Shown in pieces: positions 52,853 through 62,674 of a stretch of 64,000 nt of DNA. This DNA comes from Nocardioides nematodiphilus (GTDB lineage: Bacteria; Actinomycetota; Actinomycetes; Propionibacteriales; Nocardioidaceae), in contig NZ_JAIWOY010000006.1 in the NCBI RefSeq assembly GCF_020216525.1, forward strand, positions 124,001-188,000, written 5' to 3'. The position numbers and the translations under genes were made by a program. The notes under the pieces are model-generated. The model did not search any database. It was not told the DNA's origin and saw only the letters and a program-made list of their open reading frames with translations. The stretch's first letter is position 1; every line of letters begins with the position of its first letter.

Positions 52853-53737
52853 CTACTTCGGCGCCATCGCGGAGTAGGGGTTGCCGCCCTCCCAGAAGGG
52901 CATCCGGATGCCCTCGTGGTCGAAGCGCGCCTTGATCCGCAGGCGCAGCTCCCGGGCGATCGCCCACTGCTGCATCGGCGCGGTCTTGATCAGCACGCGC
53001 AGGCTGATCGCCTCCGGCGTCATCGTCTCGACGCCGGTCACCTCCGGCTCCTCGATGACGACGCCCTTGTAGTCGTCGTCGGCCCAGATGTCGTGGGCGA
53101 CCTCCTTGAGGATGCGGGTCACCCGCGACAGGTCCTCGCCGTAGCCGACGTTGACGTCGACGACCGCGCGCGCCCAGTTCTGGCTCATGTTGCCGACCCG
53201 CAGGATCTCGCCGTTGGGCACGTACCAGACCGTGCCCTGCTGGTCGCGCAGTCGGGTGACGCGCAGCGACACGGCCTCGATGGTGCCCGAAGCGGCCCCG
53301 ACGTCGACCACGTCGCCCACGCCGTACTGGTCCTCGAAGATCATGAAGATGCCGGACAGGAAGTCCTTGACCAGGCTCTGCGCGCCGAAGCCGAGGGCGA
53401 TGCCGACGATGCCGGCGCTGGCGATGATCGGGGCGATGTTGACGCCGACCTCGGCCAGGATCATCGTCCCGAAGACCGCGACGAGCACGCCGCCGACGAT
53501 GCTCTTGAGCAGGGAGCCCATCGTCTTGGCGCGCTGCACCCGGCGGGTGTGGTTGCCGTTCGCCTCCTTGCTGCTGAACCGGTCCGGCAGCACGCCCTCC
53601 TCGGCGTGCAGCACGATCCGGTCGATCAGCTTGCCCAGCACCCAGCGGATGACCAGTGCGAGGACCACGAGGGCGACGACCGCGATCGGCTTCCCGATGA
53701 GCACATCGGCGTCGTGGTTCCAGTCGATGGCAAACAT
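52853..53737 (-). CDS. Mechanosensitive ion channel (MscS family)
   Basis: A 294-residue small-conductance channel: one N-terminal helix (about 12-32), one more (about 75-95), then pore helix TM3 GIVGIALGFGAQSLVKDFLSGIFMIFE and the MscS beta domain (GVGDVVDVGAASGTIEAVSLRVTRLRDQQGTVWYVPNGEI) with a C-terminal alpha/beta part. It releases solutes on hypo-osmotic shock, opposite in effect to the osmoprotectant importer at 38933. The start is taken at ATG 53737, with a TATGAAT element 7 nt before it; an in-frame ATG at 53746 is the alternative. Confidence 0.9.
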   Translation of the reverse strand: MFAIDWNHDADVLIGKPIAVVALVVLALVIRWVLGKLIDRIVLHAEEGVLPDRFSSKEANGNHTRRVQRAKTMGSLLKSIVGGVLVAVFGTMILAEVGVNIAPIIASAGIVGIALGFGAQSLVKDFLSGIFMIFEDQYGVGDVVDVGAASGTIEAVSLRVTRLRDQQGTVWYVPNGEILRVGNMSQNWARAVVDVNVGYGEDLSRVTRILKEVAHDIWADDDYKGVVIEEPEVTGVETMTPEAISLRVLIKTAPMQQWAIARELRLRIKARFDHEGIRMPFWEGGNPYSAMAPK

Positions 53738-53782
53738 GAGGCCCATTCATAACAGTCGGGAACAACCGGTACGCTGGCGCCC

Positions 53783-54067
53783 GTGACCAACACCTTCGCC
53801 CGCCGCGCCCTGACCCTCGGCGCCGCTGTCGCCGCCGTCACGGCGGTCGTCGCCGGTCCCGCCTCTGCTGATGTCCCGAGCGGGTGGAGCAACCCCTCCG
53901 ACGTCAACCCGCTGCACCTGCTGTCCCTGATCCTCTTCATCCCGGTGGCTGCCGCCCTGGTGATCTCGTTCCTCGTGCTGCTGCCGGGTGTCCTGCGCGG
54001 CGAGGGTCTGCTCCCGAAGGCGCACGCGCCGTCCAGCGAGCCGCCGGTCGAGCGCACCGGTCACTGA
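53783..54067 (+). CDS. Small exported membrane protein, 94 aa
   Basis: Signal peptide at 1-29 (ending ASA), a short extracytoplasmic segment VPSGWSNPSDVNPLHL, one transmembrane helix (about 45-67), and a short Pro-rich cytosolic tail. No family known to me. GTG 53783 has TACGCT 7 nt upstream (leaderless). Divergent from the mscS gene (46 bp between starts) and separated from pepN by a strong bidirectional hairpin. Confidence 0.7.
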   Translation: MTNTFARRALTLGAAVAAVTAVVAGPASADVPSGWSNPSDVNPLHLLSLILFIPVAAALVISFLVLLPGVLRGEGLLPKAHAPSSEPPVERTGH

Positions 54068-54078
54068 CCCCACGACGT

Positions 54079-54117
54079 ACGACGAAGGCCCCCGCCGTCG
54101 GCGGGGGCCTTCGTCGT
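54079..54117. terminator. Bidirectional terminator between the small membrane protein and pepN
   Basis: Perfect 19-bp arms ACGACGAAGGCCCCCGCCG with a 1-nt centre. It shares the GAAGGCCCCCGCC stem with the terminator at 8363-8394. Confidence 0.88.
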
Positions 54118-54128
54118 GTCCGGACCTG

Positions 54129-56687
54129 TTACTCGGTGTCCTTGGCCTGGGCGGCCAGTGCCCGGGCGGCGGCGTCGCGGCCCTCGCGGACGTAGCGCTT
54201 GGCCGCGGGCTCGGCCGCCGAGCTCGCGAGCCAGGCGTCGGCCTTCTCCAGCAGCGCCGGGGAGGCGGCGTACCGCGGGAAGAGACCCGAGAGCGCGACC
54301 GAGGCCTTGTGCGAGCCGAGGTGCTCCCAGGCACCGTCCGCGGCCTCGAAGTAGCGCTCGACGTACGGCGCGAGGAGCTCGTCCTGGCGCGGCTGGTTGA
54401 ACGCCATGATGATCTCGCGCGCCGTCTCGTTCGCGGTGCCCGTGTTGACCACGGCGGCCTCCCAGGCCGCTGCCTTGGCGTCGGCGTCGGGTCGCGAGGC
54501 GCGCGCCCCGGCCGCCTTCTCGTGGCCGGCGCTGGTGCCGTCGCGCTCCTCCTCGGCGGCGATCTCGGTCTCACCGATCGCGCCGGCGCGAGCCAGTCCC
54601 GCGACCAGCGCCCACCGCAGGTCCTGATCCATCTCGAGGCCCTCGAGGACGAGCGAGCCGTCGAGCAGCGCCTTGAGGTCGGCCACAGCCGTCTCCGTGT
54701 GGGCGGCGGCGGCGAACGAGCGGGCGAAGGTGAGCTGGTGGTCACTGCCGGGGGCGGCGTCGCCGAGCAGCTCGCGCAGGCCGCGCTCCCAGCGGATCGC
54801 GAGCGCCTCACGCTTGGCGGGGGCGGAGTAGGTCGCCACCGCGAGCGCGGCGTTGGCCGGGATCCGGGTGACGCCCCAGGCGTCGGTCTCAGCGCCGATG
54901 TTGGCCAGCACGAGCTCGACGTAGTCGCTGATCGACAGCTCCGCGTCGCGGGTCATGTCCCAGGCGGCGCTCCACACCAGCGCACGCGGGAGCGAGTCCT
55001 CGATCTTGGACAGCGAGCTCAGCGCGGTGGCCAGTGAGCGCTCGTCGAGACGGATCTTGGCGTACGCGAGGTCCTCGTCGTTGACCAGCAGCAGGTCGGG
55101 CTGGGCCTTGCCGACGGCCTCGGCGATCGTGGTCAGCTCGCCCTCGACATCGACCTCGAGGTAGTCGGTGCGCACGAGCGCGCCGGCGTCGTTGAACGAG
55201 TAGAAGCCGATGCCGACCCGGTGGCGACGCAGGGTCGGCCAGTCCTGGTGGGCGGTCTGGCGGACGGCGAGGGATGCGTACGTGCCGTCCTCGGCCAGCG
55301 TGAACTCCGGTGCGAGCGTGTTGACGCCGGCGGTCTGCAGCCACTCCGCGGCCCAGCTCTGCAGCTCGCGACCCGAGGACTTCTCCAGCGCGGCCAGCAG
55401 GTCCTTGAACTCCGGGTTTCCGAACGCGAACTCCTTGAAGTAGGCGCGCAGCCCGTCCAGGAAGGGCTCGAGACCCACCCACGCCACGAGCTGCTTGAGC
55501 ACCGAGGCGCCCTTGGCGTACGTGATCATGTCGAAGTTCACCTCGACGGCCTGCAGGTCGTAGTTGTCGGCCGCGATCGGGTGCGTGGTCGCCAGCTGGT
55601 CCTGGGTGTAGCCGGTGATCTTGCGGGCGTTGGCGAAGCCGGTCCAGGCGTCGGTGAAGTCGGTGACCTCGGCCTCGGCCCAGTAGCAGGCCCACTCGGC
55701 GAACGACTCGTTGAGCCAGAGGTCGTCCCACCACTTCATCGTCACGAGGTCGCCGAACCACATGTGCGCCATCTCGTGCAGGATCACCGATGTGCGGAAC
55801 TCGTAGAACGAGCGCGGCTGGCGGCTGCGGGGGAGGTACTCGTCGCGCAGCGTGACCGCGCCGGCGTTCTCCATCGCGCCCATGTTGTACTCCGGCACGT
55901 AGAGCTGGTCGTACTTGCCGAACGGGTACGGGTAGTCGAACTTCTCCTCGAAGAACGCGAAGCCGGCGCGGGTGGTCTCGACGAGGTTCTCGGTGTCGAG
56001 GTACGGGACCAGCGACTGCCGGCAGAAGTGACCGAGCGGGATCGTGCCGAACCTGCCCTGGTAGACGTCCTGGACCTCGTGGTACTCGCCGGCGATGAGC
56101 GCCGTGATGTAGGTGGACATCCGCTGGGTGGGCTCGAAGTCCCATCGCGCGACGCCGTCACCGACCGGGGTCGGGTCGGGGGAGGGGCTGTTGGAGACGA
56201 CCTTCCAGTCCGCGGGCGCGGTCACGTGGAAGGTGAAGACCGACTTGAGGTCGGGCTGCTCGAAGGTGACGAACACGCGGCGCGCGTCGGGGACCTCGAA
56301 CTGGGTGTACGTGTAGACGCGCTGGTCGACGGGGTCGACGAACCGGTGCAGGCCCTCGCCGGTGTGGCTGTAGGTGCAGTCGGCGCGGACCACGAGGACG
56401 TTCTCGGCGGCCAGGCCCGGCAGCGCGATCCTGCTGTCCGCGTAGGCGGTGGCCGGGTCGAGTGCGACGCCGTTGAGCGTGATCTCGTGGACGGTCGCGC
56501 CCACGAGGTCGGCGAAGGTCTCCGCACCCGGCTCGCGGCAGGTGAAGGCGATGGTCGTGGTCGAGGCGAATGTCTCCGCACCGGATCCCGGGCCGGTCGT
56601 GAGGTCGAGCTGGATGTCGTACGACGTGACGTCGAGGAGGGCCGCGCGAGCGCGCGCCTCGTCCCGCGTGAGATTGGTTCCAGGCAT
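54129..56687 (-). CDS. pepN: Aminopeptidase N (M1 family)
   Basis: An 852-residue zinc aminopeptidase. N-terminal beta domain, substrate loop YNMGAMENAGAVT, zinc site HEMAHMWFGDLVTMKWWDDLWLNESFAEW given here in parts (HEMAH and the Glu of NESFAEW), followed by a C-terminal ERAP1-like helical domain (about 520-852). It removes N-terminal residues from peptides in the cytosol. ATG 56687 has GAGAGGA 7 nt upstream. Length and domain order match actinobacterial PepN. Confidence 0.95.
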   Translation of the reverse strand: MPGTNLTRDEARARAALLDVTSYDIQLDLTTGPGSGAETFASTTTIAFTCREPGAETFADLVGATVHEITLNGVALDPATAYADSRIALPGLAAENVLVVRADCTYSHTGEGLHRFVDPVDQRVYTYTQFEVPDARRVFVTFEQPDLKSVFTFHVTAPADWKVVSNSPSPDPTPVGDGVARWDFEPTQRMSTYITALIAGEYHEVQDVYQGRFGTIPLGHFCRQSLVPYLDTENLVETTRAGFAFFEEKFDYPYPFGKYDQLYVPEYNMGAMENAGAVTLRDEYLPRSRQPRSFYEFRTSVILHEMAHMWFGDLVTMKWWDDLWLNESFAEWACYWAEAEVTDFTDAWTGFANARKITGYTQDQLATTHPIAADNYDLQAVEVNFDMITYAKGASVLKQLVAWVGLEPFLDGLRAYFKEFAFGNPEFKDLLAALEKSSGRELQSWAAEWLQTAGVNTLAPEFTLAEDGTYASLAVRQTAHQDWPTLRRHRVGIGFYSFNDAGALVRTDYLEVDVEGELTTIAEAVGKAQPDLLLVNDEDLAYAKIRLDERSLATALSSLSKIEDSLPRALVWSAAWDMTRDAELSISDYVELVLANIGAETDAWGVTRIPANAALAVATYSAPAKREALAIRWERGLRELLGDAAPGSDHQLTFARSFAAAAHTETAVADLKALLDGSLVLEGLEMDQDLRWALVAGLARAGAIGETEIAAEEERDGTSAGHEKAAGARASRPDADAKAAAWEAAVVNTGTANETAREIIMAFNQPRQDELLAPYVERYFEAADGAWEHLGSHKASVALSGLFPRYAASPALLEKADAWLASSAAEPAAKRYVREGRDAAARALAAQAKDTE

Positions 56688-56824
56688 GCGGCGATCCTCT
56701 CACCCGGCCCACGCCGTTGCCGATCAACCCCGGGGGAGCACCCACATCCGGCCCCGAAGAATTACACCTTTGTAGTTATCTTGTCGGCGTGTCGCGTTGA
56801 CTTTTTCTTCCCTAGAGTGCTCAC

Positions 56825-58534
56825 GTGCACCATCCGCCACAGCCGTCACATCGGCCACTCCAGCGTCTCCTGCTGGCCGTCGTCGCGACCTTCGCCGCAG
56901 TCCTCACGACCTTGGCGCCGACCGCGTACGCGCCGGCCGAGGCGGCGACGGTGGGGGTGTTGTGCAGCGGCTTCGACGACTGCAACGGCGCGGGGATGAG
57001 TGCCAGCGGCTACCACGCCGTGTGGGACACGATGTTCTGGAACATGTACTCGGGGCGCAACTGCACCAACTACGTCGCCTACCGCATGATCCGCGCCGGG
57101 ATGTCGTCGACGCGTCCCGCCCAGCTGCTGCCCGGCCAGGGCAACGCCAGCTACTGGGGCGCCTCCTTCGGCAGCCTCACCAACCGGACCCCGACCGTCG
57201 GCGCGGTCGCCTGGTGGAACAAGAACGTCCCGGGTGCGGGCTCGGGCGGCCACGTCGCCTACGTGGAGAAGGTCTACTCCGCGACCGACATCGTCATCTC
57301 GGAGTCCAACTGGTCGGGTGACTTCGACTGGCGTCGGATCACCACCGCCGCCAACTGGCCGAGCGGCTTCATCCACCTGCGCGACTCGGGCACGCCGCCG
57401 CCGGTCGTCACCCCGACCCCGCCCCCCACGCCGAGCGTCCCGCCGGTCGTGGCCCCGGTCAACACGGCCGCGCCGACGATCACGGGCACGCTCGCCGTCG
57501 GCAGCACCGTCACGGCGACGCCCGGTACCTGGTCGCAGGCCAACCTGACCTACGCCTACCAGTGGTACGCCGACGGGGTGGCGCTCGGTGGCGGCACCGA
57601 GAGCACCTTCGCGCTCACCAAGAGCCACCTCGGCAAGCGGCTCTCCGTCAAGGTGACCGCGACCAACTCGGCGGGCTCGAAGGTCGCGACCTCGGCCACG
57701 AGCGCGGCCGTGGTGGCCGGGACCATCGGCGTGACCGCGCCGCCGCAGATCACCGGCGACCCGCGGATCGACGCGGTCGTCACGGCGGTGCCGCCGGTGA
57801 CCACCAAGGCGCTGACCACGAGGCAGGTGCAGTGGTTCGCCGACGACCAGCCCATCCCGGGGGCGACCACCTGGAGCCTCACGCTCGGCCCGGAGGTGGT
57901 GGCCCGCACCCTCAGCGTCCAGGTCCACGGCTCGCGGCCCGCGTTCAAAGACGTCACCGTCGCCAGCGGCCCGGTCGGCCCGGTGCAGGCCCCGCCGCTC
58001 ACGGTCACCGCTCCGGGCACGATCGCGGGCCGGCCGTACGTCGGCCAGGTGCTCACCCTGACCCCGCCCGTCACCGAGCCGGTCGCCGCGCCGACCGGGT
58101 ACGGCTGGCTGCGCGACGGCGTGCCGATCCCAGGCGCCGCGACGGCGTCGTACACGCTCACCGCCGCTGACGTCGGCCACCACGTCACCGCCCGGGTCGG
58201 GCTCAACGCGACCGGCTACTTCCCGCTCGAGCCGGTGACCGCCCTGGCGCCGGTGGTCCAGCTCGTGCCGGTGAGGGTGGGCTTCCATGCCGCGCCGTCC
58301 CGCCGTGCGGCGACGGTCCGGGTCAACGTCCGCTCGCTGGGCGTCGCGATGGCCACGGGCCGCGTCACGGTCACGGTCGGCGGGCGCACGGTCACCGCCA
58401 AGGTGCGCGGCGAGCGCCTCCTGCTGCGGGTCGCCGGCGTGCCGGCCGGCCGGCGCAAGCTCACCATCCGGTACGAGGGCCCGGCCCGCTACCAGGCGGT
58501 CGTGGAGAAGGCGCACCTGCGCATCCGGCGCTGA
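56825..58534 (+). CDS. Secreted CHAP-domain amidase with Ig-like repeats
   Basis: A 569-residue exported protein: signal peptide at 1-41, CHAP domain at about 55-190 with catalytic C80 (GRNCTNYVAYR), His in SGGHVAYVEKV and a later SESNW, then a Pro-rich linker and three to four Ig-like/beta repeats (first one starting TAAPTITGTLAVGSTVTATPG), ending in a basic Arg-rich strand pair. CHAP enzymes cut peptidoglycan amide bonds. GTG 56825 has TAGAGT 6 nt upstream. The upstream gap is AT-rich compared with the rest of the window. Confidence 0.85.
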   Translation: MHHPPQPSHRPLQRLLLAVVATFAAVLTTLAPTAYAPAEAATVGVLCSGFDDCNGAGMSASGYHAVWDTMFWNMYSGRNCTNYVAYRMIRAGMSSTRPAQLLPGQGNASYWGASFGSLTNRTPTVGAVAWWNKNVPGAGSGGHVAYVEKVYSATDIVISESNWSGDFDWRRITTAANWPSGFIHLRDSGTPPPVVTPTPPPTPSVPPVVAPVNTAAPTITGTLAVGSTVTATPGTWSQANLTYAYQWYADGVALGGGTESTFALTKSHLGKRLSVKVTATNSAGSKVATSATSAAVVAGTIGVTAPPQITGDPRIDAVVTAVPPVTTKALTTRQVQWFADDQPIPGATTWSLTLGPEVVARTLSVQVHGSRPAFKDVTVASGPVGPVQAPPLTVTAPGTIAGRPYVGQVLTLTPPVTEPVAAPTGYGWLRDGVPIPGAATASYTLTAADVGHHVTARVGLNATGYFPLEPVTALAPVVQLVPVRVGFHAAPSRRAATVRVNVRSLGVAMATGRVTVTVGGRTVTAKVRGERLLLRVAGVPAGRRKLTIRYEGPARYQAVVEKAHLRIRR

Positions 58535-58578
58535 GACCCCGGGGCATAACCGTCGGGCCCGAGTGGTTGACTCACGAC

Positions 58579-59184
58579 ATGACGACCACTGAGGCAGAGT
58601 TCTGGTTCGACCCGCTGTGTCCGTTCGCCTGGATCACCTCGCGATGGATCCTCGAGGTCGAGAAGGTCCGCGACATCAAGGTCACCTGGCGGATCATGAG
58701 CCTGGCGTACCTCAATGCCGACAAGGACATCCCGGACGAGTACCGCGAGTTCCTCAAGAACGCGTGGGAGCCGGTCCGGGTTGCCCAGGCCGTCGACCAG
58801 GAGTACGGCCAGGAGAAGCTCGCCGAGCTGTACACCGCGCTGGGCACCCGGCGTCACGTGCAGAAGCAGGAGTACACCCGCGAGGTGATCATGGACGCGC
58901 TGACCGAGGTCGGCCTGCCGACCGATCTCGTCGACGCGATGGACGACTCCTCCTACGACGAGGCGATCAAGGCCTCCCACCACCTCGGCATGGACCAGGT
59001 CGGCAACGACGTCGGCACCCCGACGATCGCGATGAACGGCCAGGCCTTCTTCGGCCCGGTCATCGCGAAGGCGCCGAAGGGCGAGGAGGCCGGCAAGCTG
59101 TGGGACGGCTTCCAGCTGATCACCGCCTACCCGTACGTCTACGAGCTGAAGCGCGCGCGCACGCACGAGCTCGACTTCTCGTGA
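58579..59184 (+). CDS. Rv2466c-like DsbA-fold protein with monothiol CPFA motif
   Basis: A 201-residue thioredoxin-fold protein closely resembling mycobacterial Rv2466c, a mycothiol-dependent reductase: FWFDPLCPFAWITSRWILEVEKVRDI, SHHLGMDQVGNDVGTPTI, FFGPVIAKAPKGEEAGKLWD. Rv2466c has CPWC; here the second Cys is Ala (CPFA, codons near 58615-58626), so only one redox Cys remains. Such a protein could use a mixed disulfide with mycothiol instead of an internal disulfide. ATG 58579 chosen; it overlaps the next gene by 4 bp (GTGA). Confidence 0.88.
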   Translation: MTTTEAEFWFDPLCPFAWITSRWILEVEKVRDIKVTWRIMSLAYLNADKDIPDEYREFLKNAWEPVRVAQAVDQEYGQEKLAELYTALGTRRHVQKQEYTREVIMDALTEVGLPTDLVDAMDDSSYDEAIKASHHLGMDQVGNDVGTPTIAMNGQAFFGPVIAKAPKGEEAGKLWDGFQLITAYPYVYELKRARTHELDFS

Positions 59185-59762
59185 ACGAGCCCGAGGGCAC
59201 CGACAGCGTCGAGGTCACCGTCAACGCGGACGGGCAGATGGGCATCCTGGCCCTGATCCGCTCCCTCGAGCAGGCCGCCACGCTGCTGGACGACGTCGCC
59301 CCGGCGGATCTCGAGCGGCCGACGCCGTGCACCGACTGGACCGTGCGCAAGCTCGCCAACCACCTCATCGCCCAGCCACGGATCTACGTGACCATGCTGC
59401 AGGGCGCGCCTCCGGGGTGGAACGGCCGCGAGGACTACGACCGGCGCCTGGGGGATGAGCTGCGCACGCGCGGCAACACCCTGATCAACCTCTGGCGCGA
59501 GGTCTCGGCGACCGATGCCCTGATGGTCGGGGACCCCGACTGGCAGAGCGCCGAGATCGCGATCCACACGTGGGACCTCGCCCGAGCGCTCGGGCGCTCG
59601 ACCGAGGGTCTGGACCAGTCGGTGGCCCAGCGCGCCCTCGTCACGCTGGACCGCACCCTCGGCCCGACCCGCAAGGGTCGGGCGTGGCAGGACGCCAAGT
59701 CCGCCCCGGAGGGCTCAGACGCCTACACGCACCTGGCGGCCTACGCCGGGCGTGACGTCTGA
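59181..59762 (+). CDS. Mycothiol-dependent DinB-superfamily protein (maleylpyruvate isomerase N-terminal-like)
   Basis: A 193-residue four-helix protein of the MDMPI_N/TIGR03086 type: DLERPTPCTDWTVRKLANHLIA near residue 50, then EIAIHTWDLARALG with the metal His, and a C-terminal helix. Members use mycothiol and a divalent metal to transfer or isomerise. It is translationally coupled to the Rv2466c-like gene, supporting a common thiol link. The actual reaction is unknown. GTG 59181 overlaps the previous stop. Confidence 0.82.
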   Translation: MNEPEGTDSVEVTVNADGQMGILALIRSLEQAATLLDDVAPADLERPTPCTDWTVRKLANHLIAQPRIYVTMLQGAPPGWNGREDYDRRLGDELRTRGNTLINLWREVSATDALMVGDPDWQSAEIAIHTWDLARALGRSTEGLDQSVAQRALVTLDRTLGPTRKGRAWQDAKSAPEGSDAYTHLAAYAGRDV

Positions 59763-59780
59763 GCCCTCCCCGGCGGGGGA

Positions 59781-60635
59781 TCAGCAGGCGCGGATCTTCG
59801 CCATCTTGGCCCGGGTGAGCTTCTTCGACAGCCGCTTCGCCTTGCCCCTGAGGTGCATGCGCTTGGCGAGCTTGAGCTGCTTCTTGAGCTTCGTGACCTT
59901 CTTGGTCGCGCTGGTGCACGCGGCCGACGGCCCCGTCGCCGGCGGCTTCGGGGCGGTCGCAGGCTTCTTCAGCGCGAGGAGCAGCGCATCGAGCGCGCTC
60001 TTCGGCAGCGTCTTGGCGGCAGCATCCTTCCGGATCTGCTCCTCCGTCATGTTCTGGTTCTTGTAGAACTCGGTCATGGCGTCGATCAGCTCGCCGGTGT
60101 CCGTCGGGTGCGGCGTGCTGGTCTGGCCGAGCAATGCGGCGACCGGGTCGGGGATCGCGCCGCCGAAGAGCTGGTCGAGCGGCACCAGGTCGAGCAGGCC
60201 TGCGGAGATCGCGTCGAGGTCGCTCGGGTTCAGGCTGCCGAGTACGTCGGTGATGTCGCTCTCAGCGAAGCCGAACCCGGCGAGCTGGTCCTGCAGGCCG
60301 GTCAGTACCTGCGTCGGGTCACCACTGGTCAGGGCGCCGGCCAGTCCGTTCACCAACGAGGTGACGATCGTGGCCGGGTCGGTGGAACCTGTGCCGGTGC
60401 CGCCCGTGCCTCCGGTCGGAACAGTGCTGTCGACCGCGGTCACGATGGTGTTCACCAGCGTGTTGAGCGGTGCGGGCAACGGCAGCGTGCCGGTCACGGT
60501 CTGCACGACACCGCTGATGAGTCCGGACGGCGCGGCGGTGCTGGCCTGGGCCGGTCCGCTGCAGACGAGCGCGGGTGCCGCGACGAGGGCACTGGTCAGG
60601 GTGGCGGCCAGGAGCCGCCGGGTCTTCATGGTCAT
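59781..60635 (-). CDS. Secreted protein of unknown function, 284 aa
   Basis: Signal peptide at about 1-31, then a low-complexity Thr/Gly/Leu/Pro-rich region (40-140; GGTGGTGTGSTDP), an alpha region with repeated DxxLxxL turns, and a very basic C-terminus (ACTSATKKVTKLKKQLKLAKRM and following) with two Cys. No family recognised. ATG 60635 has GGGGAGGA 7 nt upstream. Its leader contains a GGGCCGC-tcct-GCGGCCC hairpin (60692-60709), and the TetR-type palindrome at 60721 overlaps the likely promoter. Confidence 0.7.
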   Translation of the reverse strand: MTMKTRRLLAATLTSALVAAPALVCSGPAQASTAAPSGLISGVVQTVTGTLPLPAPLNTLVNTIVTAVDSTVPTGGTGGTGTGSTDPATIVTSLVNGLAGALTSGDPTQVLTGLQDQLAGFGFAESDITDVLGSLNPSDLDAISAGLLDLVPLDQLFGGAIPDPVAALLGQTSTPHPTDTGELIDAMTEFYKNQNMTEEQIRKDAAAKTLPKSALDALLLALKKPATAPKPPATGPSAACTSATKKVTKLKKQLKLAKRMHLRGKAKRLSKKLTRAKMAKIRAC

Positions 60636-60720
60636 GTGTGTTTCCTCCCCAGAACGTCACATGTGGTGTCTTCGGACGGTAGACCCGCCGAGGGCCGCTC
60701 CTGCGGCCCCGGAACAGATA

Positions 60721-60734
60721 TGACCGATCGGTCA
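60721..60734. promoter_or_regulatory. TetR-type operator TGACCGATCGGTCA
   Basis: A perfect 14-bp palindrome between the divergent secreted-protein and metG genes, next to a TATCTG -10 candidate for the former. It carries the same arms as 1381-1394. Confidence 0.55.
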
Positions 60735-60819
60735 AAGAATTAGTCATTTCGGGTGTACGGCGGTCTAGACCATGCGCTGGTTGGGGGACCGCTCGACCGG
60801 CTCACTACGCTTACGCCTC

Positions 60820-62634
60820 ATGAGCACGTCCCCCTCCCGCAAGGTGCTGAGCGCTGTCGCCTGGCCTTACGCCAACGGTCCGCGCCACATCGGCCACGTC
60901 GCCGGCTTCGGCGTTCCGTCCGACGTCTTCAGCCGCTACATGCGGATGGCGGGTCACGACGTCCTCATGGTGTCCGGCTCCGACGAGCACGGCACCCCGA
61001 TCCTGATCGCGGCCGACGAGGCCGGCATGACAGCGCAGGAGCTGGTCGACCACAACCACCGGCTCATCGCCGAGGACCTGGTCTCGCTCGGCCTGTCGTA
61101 CGACCTCTACACCCGGACGACGACGGCCAACCACCACGCCGTCGTCCAGGAGCTCTTCCTGGGCGTGTACGAGAACGGCTACTTCGTCGAGCAGACCTCG
61201 CACGGCGCCATCTCGCCGTCGACCGGCCGCACCCTGCCCGACCGCTACATCGAGGGCACCTGCCCCATCTGTGGCGCCGAGGGCGCCCGCGGCGACCAGT
61301 GCGATACCTGCGGCAACCAGCTCGACCCGCAGGACCTGATCAACCCGGTCTCCAAGATCAACGGTGAGACGCCGCTGTTCATCGAGACCCAGCACTTCTT
61401 CCTCGACCTGCCGGCACTGGCCGACGCGCTGAAGGAGTGGCTCGACGAGCGCGAGGCGACCGGCCTGTGGCGCCCCAACGTCATCCGCTTCAGCCAGAAC
61501 ATCCTCAAGGAGATCCGCCCGCGTGCCATGACGCGGGACATCGACTGGGGCATCGCCGTGCCGCTCGACGGCTGGCGCGACCAGCCCACCAAGAAGCTCT
61601 ACGTCTGGTTCGACGCCGTCATCGGTTACCTCTCCGCCTCCATCGAGTGGGCGCGGCGCTCCGGCGACCCGGACGCCTGGCGCGACTGGTGGAACGACCC
61701 GGAGGCGCTGTCCTACTACTTCATGGGTAAGGACAACATCACCTTCCACAGCCAGATCTGGCCCGCCGAGCTGCTCGCGTACGCGGGCAAGGGCGAGCGC
61801 GGCGGCACGCCGCGCACCTACGGCGAGCTGAACCTGCCGACGGAGGTCGTCTCCTCGGAGTACCTCACGATGGAGGGCAAGAAGTTCTCCTCCTCCAAGA
61901 AGATCGTGATCTACGTGCGGGACCTGCTGGCGCGCTACCAGGCCGACGCGTTCCGCTACTACGTCGCGGTCGCCGGCCCGGAGACCAACGACTCCGACTT
62001 CACCTGGGCGGAGTTCGTCCGGCGTACGAACGACGAGCTCGTCGCCGGCTGGGGCAACCTGGTCAACCGCACCGCCAACCTCATCGCCGCGAACTTCGGC
62101 GAGATCCCCGCGGCGGGCGACCTGCAGCCTGAGGATGAGGCGGTCCTGGCCGGCGTGGAGGCCGCCTTCGACACCGTCGGCGACCTCATCGCGCACCACC
62201 GCCAGAAGCAGGCCATCTCCGAGGCGATGCGCGCGGTCGGCGAGGTCAACAAGTATCTCGCGGACCTCGAGCCGTGGAAGCTGGTCAAGGTGCCGGAGAC
62301 GCGTGATCGGGCCGCGACGGTGCTGCACGTCGCCGCCCAGTGCGTCGCCGACCTCAACCTGATCCTGGCGCCGTTCCTGCCGTTCTCTGCCAATGCCGTC
62401 GACCAGGCCCTCGGCGGGACAGGTGAGATCGCCCCGTTGCCGCGGATCGACGAGGTGACGGATCTCGACGTCGCGGAGCGGTCGTACCCGATCATCACCG
62501 GCGACTACACCACCGCCCCGACCTGGGAGCGCCACCCGATCAAGGTCGGGATTCCGGTCGTCAAGCCGACCCCGATCTTCACCAAGCTCGATGTCGCCGT
62601 GGTCGACGAGGAGCTCGCCCGACTCGGCGAGTGA
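60820..62634 (+). CDS. metG: Methionyl-tRNA synthetase
   Basis: A 604-residue class I synthetase charging tRNA-Met. HIGH motif in [11 protein letters not shown], a zinc knuckle with four Cys ([19 protein letters not shown]), [12 protein letters not shown], and [10 protein letters not shown] in place of KMSKS, as in many bacterial MetRS. Ends after the anticodon-binding helical domain; there is no C-terminal tRNA-binding EMAPII-like domain. ATG 60820 has TACGCT 8 nt upstream. An open frame extends 16 codons earlier but spans the promoter. Confidence 0.96.
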   Translation: MSTSPSRKVLSAVAWPYANGPRHIGHVAGFGVPSDVFSRYMRMAGHDVLMVSGSDEHGTPILIAADEAGMTAQELVDHNHRLIAEDLVSLGLSYDLYTRTTTANHHAVVQELFLGVYENGYFVEQTSHGAISPSTGRTLPDRYIEGTCPICGAEGARGDQCDTCGNQLDPQDLINPVSKINGETPLFIETQHFFLDLPALADALKEWLDEREATGLWRPNVIRFSQNILKEIRPRAMTRDIDWGIAVPLDGWRDQPTKKLYVWFDAVIGYLSASIEWARRSGDPDAWRDWWNDPEALSYYFMGKDNITFHSQIWPAELLAYAGKGERGGTPRTYGELNLPTEVVSSEYLTMEGKKFSSSKKIVIYVRDLLARYQADAFRYYVAVAGPETNDSDFTWAEFVRRTNDELVAGWGNLVNRTANLIAANFGEIPAAGDLQPEDEAVLAGVEAAFDTVGDLIAHHRQKQAISEAMRAVGEVNKYLADLEPWKLVKVPETRDRAATVLHVAAQCVADLNLILAPFLPFSANAVDQALGGTGEIAPLPRIDEVTDLDVAERSYPIITGDYTTAPTWERHPIKVGIPVVKPTPIFTKLDVAVVDEELARLGE

Positions 62635-62674
62635 TCGGCGTCGGACGCGGCGACGCCCGGGGCTCGGGGCTCGG

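Noticed and set aside
52497..53765. 422-codon minus-strand frame overlapping mscS and osmC
   Set aside because: An Arg-rich frame-shifted shadow of the MscS gene, continuing antisense to osmC.
60692..60709. GGGCCGC-tcct-GCGGCCC hairpin as a terminator
   Set aside because: It lies in the 5' leader of the secreted-protein gene, not after a gene, and has no U-tract on either side; more likely leader structure.
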